Below, one piece after another: positions 10,027-19,555 of a DNA stretch of 64,000 nucleotides. The DNA lies in assembly GCA_003278165.1 (NCBI GenBank), contig QCGU01000001.1, forward strand, positions 16,645 to 80,644, read 5' to 3'. Within the stretch, counting starts at the first letter, position 1. Each line of letters starts with the position of its first letter. This stretch comes from Pelagibacteraceae bacterium AG-390-A02 (GTDB lineage Bacteria; Pseudomonadota; Alphaproteobacteria; Pelagibacterales; Pelagibacteraceae). Position numbers and translations under genes: made by a program. The notes beneath the pieces were generated by a model that did not search any database, had not been told where the DNA came from, and saw nothing but the letters and a program-made list of their open reading frames with translations.

Positions 10027-11276
10027 TTAGTTACGATCAATCTAAGAAAATTTTAAAAAAAGCAAAAATTAAAATCAAAGACGAAATTATATTAAGTGAA
10101 AACTCTCTTAATAGAGTGATTTCAAATAATATTTATTCAAAGATCAATTATCCAGCAGGAGATAATGCTGCATTTGATGGATTTGCAGTTAACTCCAGAG
10201 ATACTAATGGGATTAAGAAAAATTCACCAAAACAATTTAAAATAATTGGATCTATTGCTGCAGGAACTAAATCATTAAATAAAAAAATTAAAAAATACGA
10301 TGCTGTTGAAATAATGACAGGTGGCATAATTCCAAAAGGTTTTGATACAATTATTCCAATAGAACAAATAATTTTTTATCCAAACAAAAATAATAAAAAA
10401 TACATTTTAGTTAATCAAAAAATCAAAAAGTTTAACCATGTAAGATTTGCAGGTTCAGACTTTAGAAAAGGCGAGATTGTTGTTAAAAAAAATACAATTA
10501 TTCAACCAAATCATATTTTAGCTTTTAAAACTTTAGGAATTAAAAAAATTAAGGTCAAAAAAAAAATTAATATTTTATTTTTTTCAACGGGGAATGAAAT
10601 TACAGACCAAGATAACATTCCAACTTGGAAAGTTAGAAACTCTAATAGCCATTATATCAAAAATCTTAGAGAAAACTTTTTATTCAATTTTAAAAATGGT
10701 GGTATACTTAGAGATAATCATCAAAATATTTATAAATCACAAATTAAAAAACTTATAAATAGTGATACTGATCTATTGATAACTTCAGGGGCTGTTTCTG
10801 CAGGAAAATATGACTATATCCCTAGTGTTGTAAAGACATTTAAATTATCCAATTATTTTAAAAGTGTAGCAATCCGACCAGGAAAACCAATTCTATTTGC
10901 TAAAATTAAAGGAAAACAAAAAGCAATCTTTGGACTTCCTGGAAATCCAATGTCATCATCTGCCTGCTTTAGATTTTTTGTTATCCCTTTTATGGAGAAT
11001 ATCTTGGGATTAAGTGAAGAACAGCCTATCAGAGCGATTTTAAAAAATAGTTTCTCTAAAAAACAAAAATTTACACGATTTGCAAAAAGCAAACTAAGCA
11101 CAACTAAAAATGGAAAAATAGAAGTTGAAATTTTACAAGGACAAGAGTCTTTTAGAGTTAAGTCTTTTGTTAAATCAAATATTTGGTCTTTATTGCCAGC
11201 AGGAAAATCAAAATTTAAAAAAGGGGATATCTTAGATTGTTTTTTCCCCAACTACTCTAATCAAACTTTAATTTAG
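10023..11276 (+). CDS. moeA: Molybdopterin molybdenumtransferase MoeA
   Basis: 417 aa; PAGDNAAFDGFAV, EIMTGGIIPKGFDTIIP, FFSTGNEI, ITSGAVSAGKYDYIP, GLPGNPMSS motifs. Confidence 0.93.
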   Translation: MISYDQSKKILKKAKIKIKDEIILSENSLNRVISNNIYSKINYPAGDNAAFDGFAVNSRDTNGIKKNSPKQFKIIGSIAAGTKSLNKKIKKYDAVEIMTGGIIPKGFDTIIPIEQIIFYPNKNNKKYILVNQKIKKFNHVRFAGSDFRKGEIVVKKNTIIQPNHILAFKTLGIKKIKVKKKINILFFSTGNEITDQDNIPTWKVRNSNSHYIKNLRENFLFNFKNGGILRDNHQNIYKSQIKKLINSDTDLLITSGAVSAGKYDYIPSVVKTFKLSNYFKSVAIRPGKPILFAKIKGKQKAIFGLPGNPMSSSACFRFFVIPFMENILGLSEEQPIRAILKNSFSKKQKFTRFAKSKLSTTKNGKIEVEILQGQESFRVKSFVKSNIWSLLPAGKSKFKKGDILDCFFPNYSNQTLI

Positions 11277-11325
11277 AAACGTATTTTTGTTGTAGAAAAA
11301 TCTTTTTAGAATTAGATTTCTTCAT

Positions 11326-12231
11326 ATGTTAGAGTTAAGAAATCCAAAACTTGCTGTCCCAATTGTGCTGTTTGCTGGAATTTTATGGTCATTTGGACCA
11401 TTGGTTGTAAGATATATGCATAGTCCCAATCTTGTTCCTTGGCAGTATATATTTGGAAGAGGTTTAACTATTTTTATACTCCTTAACCTCTACTTATATT
11501 TTGAAGAAGGAAAAAACTTCTATAAAAATTACTATAAAATAGGATTATCAGGAATAGTAGGTGGTTCGGGACTTGGAGTTGCAATGATCACTTTCATTTA
11601 TTCGATAACAAATACCAGTGCCGCTGTTACTTTACTTTGTTTAGCTGCAATGCCTTTTTTTACAGCTCTTTTGGCATTTTTATTTCTTAGAGAACGGATT
11701 TCACTCAATGTTTGGATATCAATCATAATTGCAACAGCCGGTATATTGATAATGGCAATAGGTAATACAGGAGAGAAATCTTTGATAGGATTTGTATTTG
11801 GACTAACCTCATCAATAGGATTTTCAGTGTTTTCAGTTTCACTAAGATGGAGAAAAGAAACTCCTAAATTTACAACAGTTGCATTCGCTGGTTTCTTCTG
11901 TTTTGTGTTTGCATCAATTATGATTTTGTCTACTGGACAAACGTTCTTTGCTACAAGTTATAACAGTTCCTTATTTTCACTTCACGGGTTTCTGGTTTGT
12001 TCAGGATTAATTTTATATTCAATTGGTTCAAAAGCTATACCTGCTGCAGAATTGACATTGCTATCTTTAACCGAGGTAGTTGGTGGAATATTTTGGGTTT
12101 GGTTACCAATTTTAGGAATTAACGAAGTACCATCAACAAATACGATTATAGGAGGTTTTTTTCTATTTGTATCTTTATTTTACTACAGCTTAATTATGAG
12201 ATGGAACAAGCGCCACATAGCACTAAATTAA
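11326..12231 (+). CDS. EamA/DMT family permease
   Basis: 301 aa, about 10 hydrophobic segments, EamA-like repeats (AAMPFFTALLAFLFLRERI; LLSLTEVVGGIFWVWL). Confidence 0.85.
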   Translation: MLELRNPKLAVPIVLFAGILWSFGPLVVRYMHSPNLVPWQYIFGRGLTIFILLNLYLYFEEGKNFYKNYYKIGLSGIVGGSGLGVAMITFIYSITNTSAAVTLLCLAAMPFFTALLAFLFLRERISLNVWISIIIATAGILIMAIGNTGEKSLIGFVFGLTSSIGFSVFSVSLRWRKETPKFTTVAFAGFFCFVFASIMILSTGQTFFATSYNSSLFSLHGFLVCSGLILYSIGSKAIPAAELTLLSLTEVVGGIFWVWLPILGINEVPSTNTIIGGFFLFVSLFYYSLIMRWNKRHIALN

Positions 12232-12237
12232 ATTTTT

Positions 12238-13455
12238 ATGGAACGACCAGATTTTTTTGAACTTAAAAATGGTGAAAAAGTAAAATTACCATTTACAGAT
12301 AAAGAATATAACGATCGAGTAAGTAAACTTAGATCTGTGATGGATAAAAATAATTTAGATATGGTTATTTTAACATCCATGCATAACGTTGCATATTATA
12401 CAGGTTTTATTTACTGTTCTTTTGGTAGACCATACGGATGTGTCATTACCCAAAATAAAATTTCAACAATTTCAGCTAATATTGATGCAAGTCAACCATG
12501 GCGTAGATCACATTGTGATAATGTTATTTATACTGATTGGAAAAGAGACAATTTTTTAAAAGCAATTGTATCAATTATTGGAAGAGATGAGCCTCCTAAG
12601 AATATTGGAATTGAAAATGATCATGTCACATTGGATATGAGAGAAAAAATAGGGTCTATTTTTACTTTCTCTGTATTTAGTGATGTTTCAAAAGATTTAA
12701 TGAAACTTAGAATGATTAAATCTAATGAAGAAATTGAGATCATTAGAAATGGTGCAAGAATTGCAGATATTGGAGGTGAAGAAATAGCTAAAAATATTAG
12801 AGAAGACAATACTGAGATCGAGGTAGCAATTGCAGCAAGAGATAGAATGGAAAGAGAGATAGTTAAAAGCTATCCAGGTGCAGAGTATATGGATACATGG
12901 GTATGGTTTCAATCTGGTATTAACACAGATGGAGCTCACAATCCAAAGACTAATAGAAAATTAGTTAAAGGAGATATTTTATCTTTAAATACTTTTCCAA
13001 TGATCTCAGGTTACTACACTGCACTGGAGAGAACTTTATTTTTAGATCATGTAGATGATGCTTCACTTAAAGCTTGGGAAGCAAATGTTAGAATTCATAA
13101 ACGAGGAATAGAATTAATTAAACCAGGTATTAAATGTTCAGATATTTGTAATGAGTTAAATGAATTGTTTGCTGAACTTGGTTACCTTCAGTATCGAACT
13201 TTTGGTTATGGTCATTCATTTGGTATGCTTTCACACTTTTATGGAAGAGAAGCTGGTTTAGAATTAAGAGAAGATATTGATACTGTTCTTGAGGAAAATA
13301 TGGTCGTTTCTATGGAGCCAATGATAATGATACCAGAAGGAAATCCTGGTGCAGGTGGATATAGAGAGCATGATATTTTAGTGATTGGTAAAGATGGATC
13401 AGAAAATATTACAAAATTTCCTTTCGGGCCTGAGCATAATATTATAAAAAACTAA
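12238..13455 (+). CDS. Creatinase-like M24-fold hydrolase (creatine amidinohydrolase)
   Basis: 405 aa; YCSFGRPYGCVIT, SANIDASQPWRRS, VIYTDWKRDNF, MDTWVWFQSGINTDGAHNP, GYGHSFGMLSHFYGREAGLELREDIDTVLEENMVVSMEPMIMIPEG, recalled as closely resembling Pseudomonas creatinase end to end. Confidence 0.85.
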   Translation: MERPDFFELKNGEKVKLPFTDKEYNDRVSKLRSVMDKNNLDMVILTSMHNVAYYTGFIYCSFGRPYGCVITQNKISTISANIDASQPWRRSHCDNVIYTDWKRDNFLKAIVSIIGRDEPPKNIGIENDHVTLDMREKIGSIFTFSVFSDVSKDLMKLRMIKSNEEIEIIRNGARIADIGGEEIAKNIREDNTEIEVAIAARDRMEREIVKSYPGAEYMDTWVWFQSGINTDGAHNPKTNRKLVKGDILSLNTFPMISGYYTALERTLFLDHVDDASLKAWEANVRIHKRGIELIKPGIKCSDICNELNELFAELGYLQYRTFGYGHSFGMLSHFYGREAGLELREDIDTVLEENMVVSMEPMIMIPEGNPGAGGYREHDILVIGKDGSENITKFPFGPEHNIIKN

Positions 13456-13460
13456 TCTTT

Positions 13461-14576
13461 ATGAGTGAGAATAAAACTATTGTTAATAGTTGGAATGAGT
13501 GGGATCCGTTAAAACATGTTATCGTTGGAAGAGCGGATGGTACTTGTATACCAGCACCAGAGCCAGCATTAGATGCAAAAGTTCCTGAAGACAGTGATAT
13601 GCGAGGTCAGTTTGGTCCAAGAACTAAAGACACTGTCGATAAAGCAAACGAATTGTTAGATAATTTTTCAAATATGCTTCAAAAAAGAGGTATTAAAGTT
13701 GATCGACCAACACCAATTGATTTTAATCAAAAGACATCAACACCAGATTGGGAAGCAGAAACTATGTTTGGCTGTATGCCTCCAAGAGATGTTTTGTTAA
13801 CCGTGGGTAATGAAATTTTAGAAGCAACAATGAGTTACCGTTGCCGTTGGTTTGAATATCTATGTTACCGACCACTTCTTAAAGATTATTACAATCAAGA
13901 TCCTAACATGAGACACGAATCTGCTCCAAAGCCAAGATTAACTGATGCAGATTATAGAAAAGATTATCTATCGGATAAAATTGGTGTTCAAAAAAGATTA
14001 GAGTGGACCGAGAAAAAATATTTTGTAACTACAGAAGAGGAACCTTTATTTGATGCGGCAGATGTATTGAGATTTGGAAAAGACTTAGTTGTTCAACATG
14101 GATTTACAACTAATTTAAAAGGAATTGATTGGCTAAAGAGACATTATAAAGATCATAGAGTTCATGCAGTTAACTTCCCGGGTGATCCTTATCCAATTCA
14201 TATTGATGCAACTTTTACCCCAATAAAAGAAGGTTTAATAATCAATAACCCACAAAGAAGACTTCCTAACGAACAAAGAAAACTTTTTGAGAAAAATGGT
14301 TGGGAAATTGTTGATAGTGCTCAACCAGCACATAATGAACCACCGCCACTTTGCTATTCTTCAACATGGTTATCAATGAATGTTTTAGTTTTAGATCCTA
14401 AAACAGTTTGTGTTGAGAAAAGTGAAATTTATCAAGCTGAGCAATTAGATAAACTAGGAATGGAAGTAGTTCCAGTTGAATTAAGAGATGCTTACGCATT
14501 TGGTGGAGGACTTCACTGTTGTACAGCAGATGTATACCGAGAAGGTGAATTAAAAGATTATTTTCCAAAACAATAA
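13461..14576 (+). CDS. Glycine amidinotransferase-like (L-arginine:glycine amidinotransferase family)
   Basis: 371 aa; NSWNEWDPLKHVIVGRADGT, DAADVLRFGKDLVVQHG, PIHIDATFTPI and C-terminal GGGLHCCTADVYREG with catalytic Cys. Confidence 0.88.
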   Translation: MSENKTIVNSWNEWDPLKHVIVGRADGTCIPAPEPALDAKVPEDSDMRGQFGPRTKDTVDKANELLDNFSNMLQKRGIKVDRPTPIDFNQKTSTPDWEAETMFGCMPPRDVLLTVGNEILEATMSYRCRWFEYLCYRPLLKDYYNQDPNMRHESAPKPRLTDADYRKDYLSDKIGVQKRLEWTEKKYFVTTEEEPLFDAADVLRFGKDLVVQHGFTTNLKGIDWLKRHYKDHRVHAVNFPGDPYPIHIDATFTPIKEGLIINNPQRRLPNEQRKLFEKNGWEIVDSAQPAHNEPPPLCYSSTWLSMNVLVLDPKTVCVEKSEIYQAEQLDKLGMEVVPVELRDAYAFGGGLHCCTADVYREGELKDYFPKQ

Positions 14577-14578
14577 CA

Positions 14579-15628
14579 ATGGCAAAAATAAAAACAAAGA
14601 GAGAGCGAGTTAAATTCGCATCTGATAATGTTGCAGGTGCTTGCCCCGAGGTATTAGAGGCAATCATAAAAGCAAATGAAGGAGATAGCACTCCTTATGG
14701 GAATGATCCCTTGTCAACAGAGTTACAAGATAAGTTTTCTGAAATATTTGAAAAAGAAGTTATTGTTTTTCCGACTGCATCTGGAACAGCTGCAAATGCT
14801 TTAGCTTTATCAACTATGACACCTTCATACGGAAATATTTATTGCCATAAGATGTCTCATATAAACACTGACGAATGTGGTGCTCCTGAATTTTATACAG
14901 GAGGAGGTAAATTAGTTCCTTTAACAGGAATAATGGGAAAAATAACTGCGGAAGAATTACACCAATCTATAGGCGGAAAAGGTATTGTTCATCACACTCA
15001 ACCTTCATCAGTTAGCATTACTCAAGTGTGTGAAACAGGTGAAGTTTATCAATTAGATGAAATCAAAAAAATTGCAGACGTTACTCATAAACATAATTTA
15101 AATTTACATATGGATGGTGCTAGATTTGCTAATGCATTGGTATCTTTAGATGTAAGTCCTGCTGAAATGACATGGAAATCAGGGATTGATGTATTGTCGT
15201 TTGGAGCAACTAAAAATGGATGTTTAGCAGCAGAGGCAATTATTTTTTTTAAGCAAGAATTAGTAGGGGACATTGCTTTTTTAATGAAAAGAGCCGGGCA
15301 TTTATTGTCTAAAATGCGTTTTGTCTCTGCCCAATTAGATGCTTACATTTCAAATGATGTTTGGTTGAGAAATGCTAAGCACGCTAATGCAATGGGTAAA
15401 AAGTTAAGTGAAGGGTTAAGTAAGTATAATGATATTGAAATTGCTTATCCAACTGAGGCAAATGAAGTATTTGCAAAATTTCCAAGAAAAAAAATAGAAC
15501 ATCTAAATTCTGAAGGTTATAAAATGAATGAAGAAGAATTAGATGGAAAAGCAGTAAGATTAGTTGCTGCTTGGAATACTAAAGATAGCGATGTTGATGA
15601 ATTGTTAAATACAATTAAAGCTAACTAG
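14579..15628 (+). CDS. ltaE: Low-specificity L-threonine aldolase-like PLP enzyme
   Basis: 349 aa; FASDNVAGACPEVLEAI, FPTASGTAANALAL, LHMDGARFANALV, SFGATKNGCLAAEA (PLP Lys). Confidence 0.87.
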   Translation: MAKIKTKRERVKFASDNVAGACPEVLEAIIKANEGDSTPYGNDPLSTELQDKFSEIFEKEVIVFPTASGTAANALALSTMTPSYGNIYCHKMSHINTDECGAPEFYTGGGKLVPLTGIMGKITAEELHQSIGGKGIVHHTQPSSVSITQVCETGEVYQLDEIKKIADVTHKHNLNLHMDGARFANALVSLDVSPAEMTWKSGIDVLSFGATKNGCLAAEAIIFFKQELVGDIAFLMKRAGHLLSKMRFVSAQLDAYISNDVWLRNAKHANAMGKKLSEGLSKYNDIEIAYPTEANEVFAKFPRKKIEHLNSEGYKMNEEELDGKAVRLVAAWNTKDSDVDELLNTIKAN

Positions 15629-15848
15629 GATTTTCTTTTAAAAACTCAATATACTCTATAACTTCATTGTACTGTTCGTCAGGAATATCTTTGTAGCTCG
15701 CATTAAATTTGCTTTTCACACAAATAGCAACATGAGCATAGGGGTTTCTTCCCTTAGGGTGGTTTGGGTGGTCAGGTAACTGTCCCACCAAATAATCGCC
15801 AGCTTCCTGAATAATTTTCCAGAGTTTACTTGCGTTTTCTTTGTTCAT
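15621..15848 (-). CDS. Small conserved-looking protein of unknown function (75 aa)
   Basis: Complete ORF filling the gap between convergent/divergent genes; MNKENASKLWKIIQEAGDYLVGQLPDHPNHPKGRNPYAHVAICVKSKF...; no family recognised. Confidence 0.6.
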   Translation of the reverse strand: MNKENASKLWKIIQEAGDYLVGQLPDHPNHPKGRNPYAHVAICVKSKFNASYKDIPDEQYNEVIEYIEFLKENPS

Positions 15849-15879
15849 ATTAATGATTAATTTATATACATTTTAAAAT

Positions 15880-16875
15880 ATGAAAAAAATAATTAATGAA
15901 CCAAGTAATTTTGTAGATGAATCTATAGATGGTTTAATTAAATCTCATCCAAATGTTTACTCTCTAGCAGAAGATAACTCTAGAGTAATAAAAAGAGCAA
16001 AAAAATCATCCAATAAGGTAGGTCTTGTTACTGGAGGTGGGTCCGGACATTTGCCTGTATTTACAGGTTATGTTGGTGAAGGTTTATTGGATACATGTGC
16101 AATAGGATCAGTTTTTGCCTCTCCCTCTGTGGATCAAATTGCATCAGCAATTAGAAACGCAGATAATGGAAATGGCGTTCTTTGCATTTTAGGAAATTAT
16201 GGTGGTGATGTAATGAATTTTGAAATGGCTTGTGAAATAGTTAAAGATGAAGGTGTTAACACTAAAACAATTATAGTTGCGGATGACATAGCAAGTGCCA
16301 GATTAGAAGAAAAAGAAAAAAGAAGAGGAATTGCTGGGATGATTTTTGTCTTCAAAGTTGCAGGTGGTTTTGCTGAGACAGGAGTTTCCTTGGAAGAAGT
16401 TTTTAAATTAGCGAATGAAACTAATAATAATATTCGAACATTAGGTGTAGCTTTGTCACCATGTATTTTGCCTGAGGCAGGAAAACCTACATTTGAGATT
16501 GGTAAAGATGAAATAGAAATAGGAATGGGTATTCATGGAGAGCCAGGAATTTCTAGAGAAAAATTAAAAAGTGCAAATGATTTAACAGATGATATCTGTA
16601 ATAGGATATTTGATGATTTTAAACTAGGTGACAATGACGAGATAAGTTTGATGATCAATAGTTTGGGAGCAACACCATTAGAGGAACTTTATATTGTTTC
16701 AAGAAGAGTAATTGAAAATATAAATAAAAACAAAACTAAAATTTATAAGAATTATGTAGGAAGATATGCGACTTCAATGGAAATGGCAGGAATGTCAGTA
16801 ACAGTTTTGAAATTGAATGAGAATATTAAAAAAAATCTAATTGCTCCAAGTAATTGTCCTTTTTGGACAAATTAA
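15880..16875 (+). CDS. dhaK: Dihydroxyacetone kinase subunit DhaK
   Basis: 331 aa; GLVTGGGSGHLPVFTGYVG, NYGGDVMNFEMA, GMGIHGEPGISR (substrate-binding His). Confidence 0.93.
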   Translation: MKKIINEPSNFVDESIDGLIKSHPNVYSLAEDNSRVIKRAKKSSNKVGLVTGGGSGHLPVFTGYVGEGLLDTCAIGSVFASPSVDQIASAIRNADNGNGVLCILGNYGGDVMNFEMACEIVKDEGVNTKTIIVADDIASARLEEKEKRRGIAGMIFVFKVAGGFAETGVSLEEVFKLANETNNNIRTLGVALSPCILPEAGKPTFEIGKDEIEIGMGIHGEPGISREKLKSANDLTDDICNRIFDDFKLGDNDEISLMINSLGATPLEELYIVSRRVIENINKNKTKIYKNYVGRYATSMEMAGMSVTVLKLNENIKKNLIAPSNCPFWTN

Positions 16876-16876
16876 A

Positions 16877-17464
16877 ATGCTAAATAAGAAAAATTTTATA
16901 TTCATTTTAGAAAAACTATTTGAACAATCAAAGGTTTGTTATGATGAATTTAATTCTGCTGATGGAAAAATTGGAGATGGAGATTTAGGTATTACGATTT
17001 TACATGGACTAGAGGAGATAAATAAAAATATAGATAGTTTTTCTGAGGATATGGGTGAAAATTTTAAAATTTGCTCTAAAGCTTTTGTAAAAAGATCTGG
17101 CTCAAGTTTTGGAACTTTAATTGCATTTTCTTTAATGAATATAGCGAAAAATTTAAATAACAAAAAAGAATGCAATCATGAAGATATTATTGTTATTTTT
17201 AAGACTGCCTTAAATACAATTATGGAAAGAGGAAAAACAAATATAGGTGATAAAACAATTGCAGATACTTTAAATCTATTTATTCAAAAACTTGAAGAAA
17301 ATAAAAATTATTCAGAACTTTTTAAGTTAGCTAGCAAAGAAGCATTGCAAAATTTTAAGGGTAAACAAATCCTTGTAGGTAGAGCTAGAATGTTTAATGA
17401 AAAAACTAAAGAACTAGATGATCCTGGAATGTATGCTTTAAGTAAGCTCTCTGAAATTTTTTAA
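16877..17464 (+). CDS. dhaL: Dihydroxyacetone kinase subunit DhaL
   Basis: Start MLNKKNFIF at 16877; ADGKIGDGDLGITILHG, SGSSFGTLIAFSL motifs. Confidence 0.85.
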   Translation: MLNKKNFIFILEKLFEQSKVCYDEFNSADGKIGDGDLGITILHGLEEINKNIDSFSEDMGENFKICSKAFVKRSGSSFGTLIAFSLMNIAKNLNNKKECNHEDIIVIFKTALNTIMERGKTNIGDKTIADTLNLFIQKLEENKNYSELFKLASKEALQNFKGKQILVGRARMFNEKTKELDDPGMYALSKLSEIF

Positions 17465-17470
17465 ATTAAT

Positions 17471-18544
17471 TTATTTAGGCAACCATGAATGATAAAGTGG
17501 ATTATCTTTATCTATTTGAAGTTTAATGTTTTTATTTTGTCTATGAGAATCGTAAACAGCAGTAACAAATTCTAAAGATTTTCTAGCATCTGATAAGGTT
17601 ACCTCATCACTAGAAGATTCATCTAATTTGTTTGCAATCTCATCAAACATACCTGCATACCAAGACAGTGGTTTGTCCAACTTTGAGAGTACCTTATCTA
17701 TTTGAGCCTCAGTAATAGGAGCTCTTGGCAAGAAATACCACTCATCATCAGCTGGACTATATGGTTTATCTGGAGATGCTCCAGACTCAGCTGTTAATCC
17801 TTCAAAACAAAATCTTAGTCTACTAGTGTCATTTGAAGCACCAAGTGTGATTGAGCTTGTAACCAATGCCCCATTTTCCATTTCAATTGATAGAGCAGCA
17901 CAATCTTCAACCTCAATATCATTTACTCTCGTTGATAATTTAGCAAATACATTTGAAACAGGACCTAAAATCATACTTAGCAAGTCATGAATGTGTATGG
18001 AATGACTTAAAATTGCACCACCTTGTTCACCTTCCCAAGTTCCTCTCCAAGGTTTTGAATAATAATCTTTTCCTCTATTCCAATGAGTTTCTAAAGAGGC
18101 AACTAAAGGTTTTCCTGCTAAACCTGATTTCATTAATGCTTTTAATTTTGAAAATCCTGGACCATATCGATATTGGAAAACTGGAAAAATTATTTTACCA
18201 GTTTGTTTACTGATCTTTTCTAATTCATCAACTTCTTTAAGATTTGATACTAATGGCTTTTCACAAATTACATGCTTTCCAGCTTCCATAGCTTTTTTAC
18301 AAGCTGAAAAATGTAAGTGGGGTGGAAGACATATATCAATGATATCAATTTCTTTCACTTTTAATACATCATCAAAATTAAGTGATACCTTTGTTTCAGT
18401 ATCTTTTGATAAAATATTATCAATAGCTTCTCTTGTAAGCCCACACAAAGTGTGAACACTAAATCTCTCTTTAACTTTTTGAAAATCTTCATAGTGCTTG
18501 GCGCCTATGTTGGTTCCAATAATTGCTACTTGATATTTATTCAT
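17471..18544 (-). CDS. Gfo/Idh/MocA family oxidoreductase
   Basis: 357 aa; VAIIGTNIGAKHYEDF, AGKHVICEKPLV (EKP motif), GGAILSHSIHIHDLL. Confidence 0.9.
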   Translation of the reverse strand: MNKYQVAIIGTNIGAKHYEDFQKVKERFSVHTLCGLTREAIDNILSKDTETKVSLNFDDVLKVKEIDIIDICLPPHLHFSACKKAMEAGKHVICEKPLVSNLKEVDELEKISKQTGKIIFPVFQYRYGPGFSKLKALMKSGLAGKPLVASLETHWNRGKDYYSKPWRGTWEGEQGGAILSHSIHIHDLLSMILGPVSNVFAKLSTRVNDIEVEDCAALSIEMENGALVTSSITLGASNDTSRLRFCFEGLTAESGASPDKPYSPADDEWYFLPRAPITEAQIDKVLSKLDKPLSWYAGMFDEIANKLDESSSDEVTLSDARKSLEFVTAVYDSHRQNKNIKLQIDKDNPLYHSWLPK

Positions 18545-19551
18545 TTTGTTTCAGCTTTTAATTGTGCTTTTAATGCAAGTTCCATTGAAAGATAAGTTAA
18601 TTCCTGTGGGCAAGCAGTTTCAGTTCTATTGACTACATCATTAATTAAATTTCTAAAGTAGGGGAGCTTAATGTTAGAGCAATCGATGTATTTAACTTCT
18701 TCATTATTAGCTAAATACAAATGATTACCTTTATCTGATTTTGCTAAATCTGTATATTTTCTTATTTCTATATACCCTTTATCTCCAAGGATTAATAATC
18801 TTCCATCTCCCCATGTTGGAAGTGCATCTGGAGTAAACCAATCTAATCTAACGTAACCATGTCCACCATTACCAGTTAGATTAACCTCTCCAAAATCTTG
18901 AAAACCAGGCTTTTCAGTCTTAGTAGTGTTTTCCACAAAAGCATGATTAATTTTTGCTTCATTTGAATTTGTAAATACTAAAAACTGATGAATTTGATGT
19001 GAGCCTATATCAGTAATTATCCCACCATAACTTTCTCTATTATAAAACCAATCAGGCCTTTCATAATTACCCTGTCTGTGTGGACCGGTTCCAATCGTTT
19101 GCTTCACCTTACCAATTTTTCTCTGGTTAACTAATTCTTCAGCTTTTGCAACAGCTGCAACATGAAATCTTTCTGAAAAATTAACTGACCATATTTTTCC
19201 TGTTTCTTTTACTGTTTGTTTAATCTTATTTAATTGGTCTAAAGTAGTACAACCTGGTTTATCAACCATCACATCTTTTCCATTTTTTAAAGCTTCCATC
19301 GAATTATGAGCTCTATCTTTTGGAACTGAAGATATTAAAATCATATCAATAGATGGATCATTTAATATTTCTTCCTTTTTTTCTTTTCTTTTAATATTCG
19401 GATATTTTGAATTAAATTCTTTTAATGTTAATGGATCACCTTCTGTCCAAAAATAATCACATGTGCAACCTTCTTTTAACATTTCATCCAACATGTCAAA
19501 GATGTGACCATGGTCTATACCTAGGACACCAAGATTAATTGTTTTTTTCAT
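18541..19551 (-). CDS. Gfo/Idh/MocA family oxidoreductase
   Basis: 336 aa; LGVLGIDHGHIFDML, NGKDVMVDKPGCTTLDQL, YGGIITDIGSHQIHQFL. Confidence 0.9.
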   Translation of the reverse strand: MKKTINLGVLGIDHGHIFDMLDEMLKEGCTCDYFWTEGDPLTLKEFNSKYPNIKRKEKKEEILNDPSIDMILISSVPKDRAHNSMEALKNGKDVMVDKPGCTTLDQLNKIKQTVKETGKIWSVNFSERFHVAAVAKAEELVNQRKIGKVKQTIGTGPHRQGNYERPDWFYNRESYGGIITDIGSHQIHQFLVFTNSNEAKINHAFVENTTKTEKPGFQDFGEVNLTGNGGHGYVRLDWFTPDALPTWGDGRLLILGDKGYIEIRKYTDLAKSDKGNHLYLANNEEVKYIDCSNIKLPYFRNLINDVVNRTETACPQELTYLSMELALKAQLKAETK

Positions 19552-19555
19552 TAGA

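Noticed and set aside
11277-11325. Possible guanidine-type riboswitch upstream of the permease/creatinase operon
   Set aside because: The gap is only 49 bp and very AT-rich; I could not see a convincing aptamer motif.
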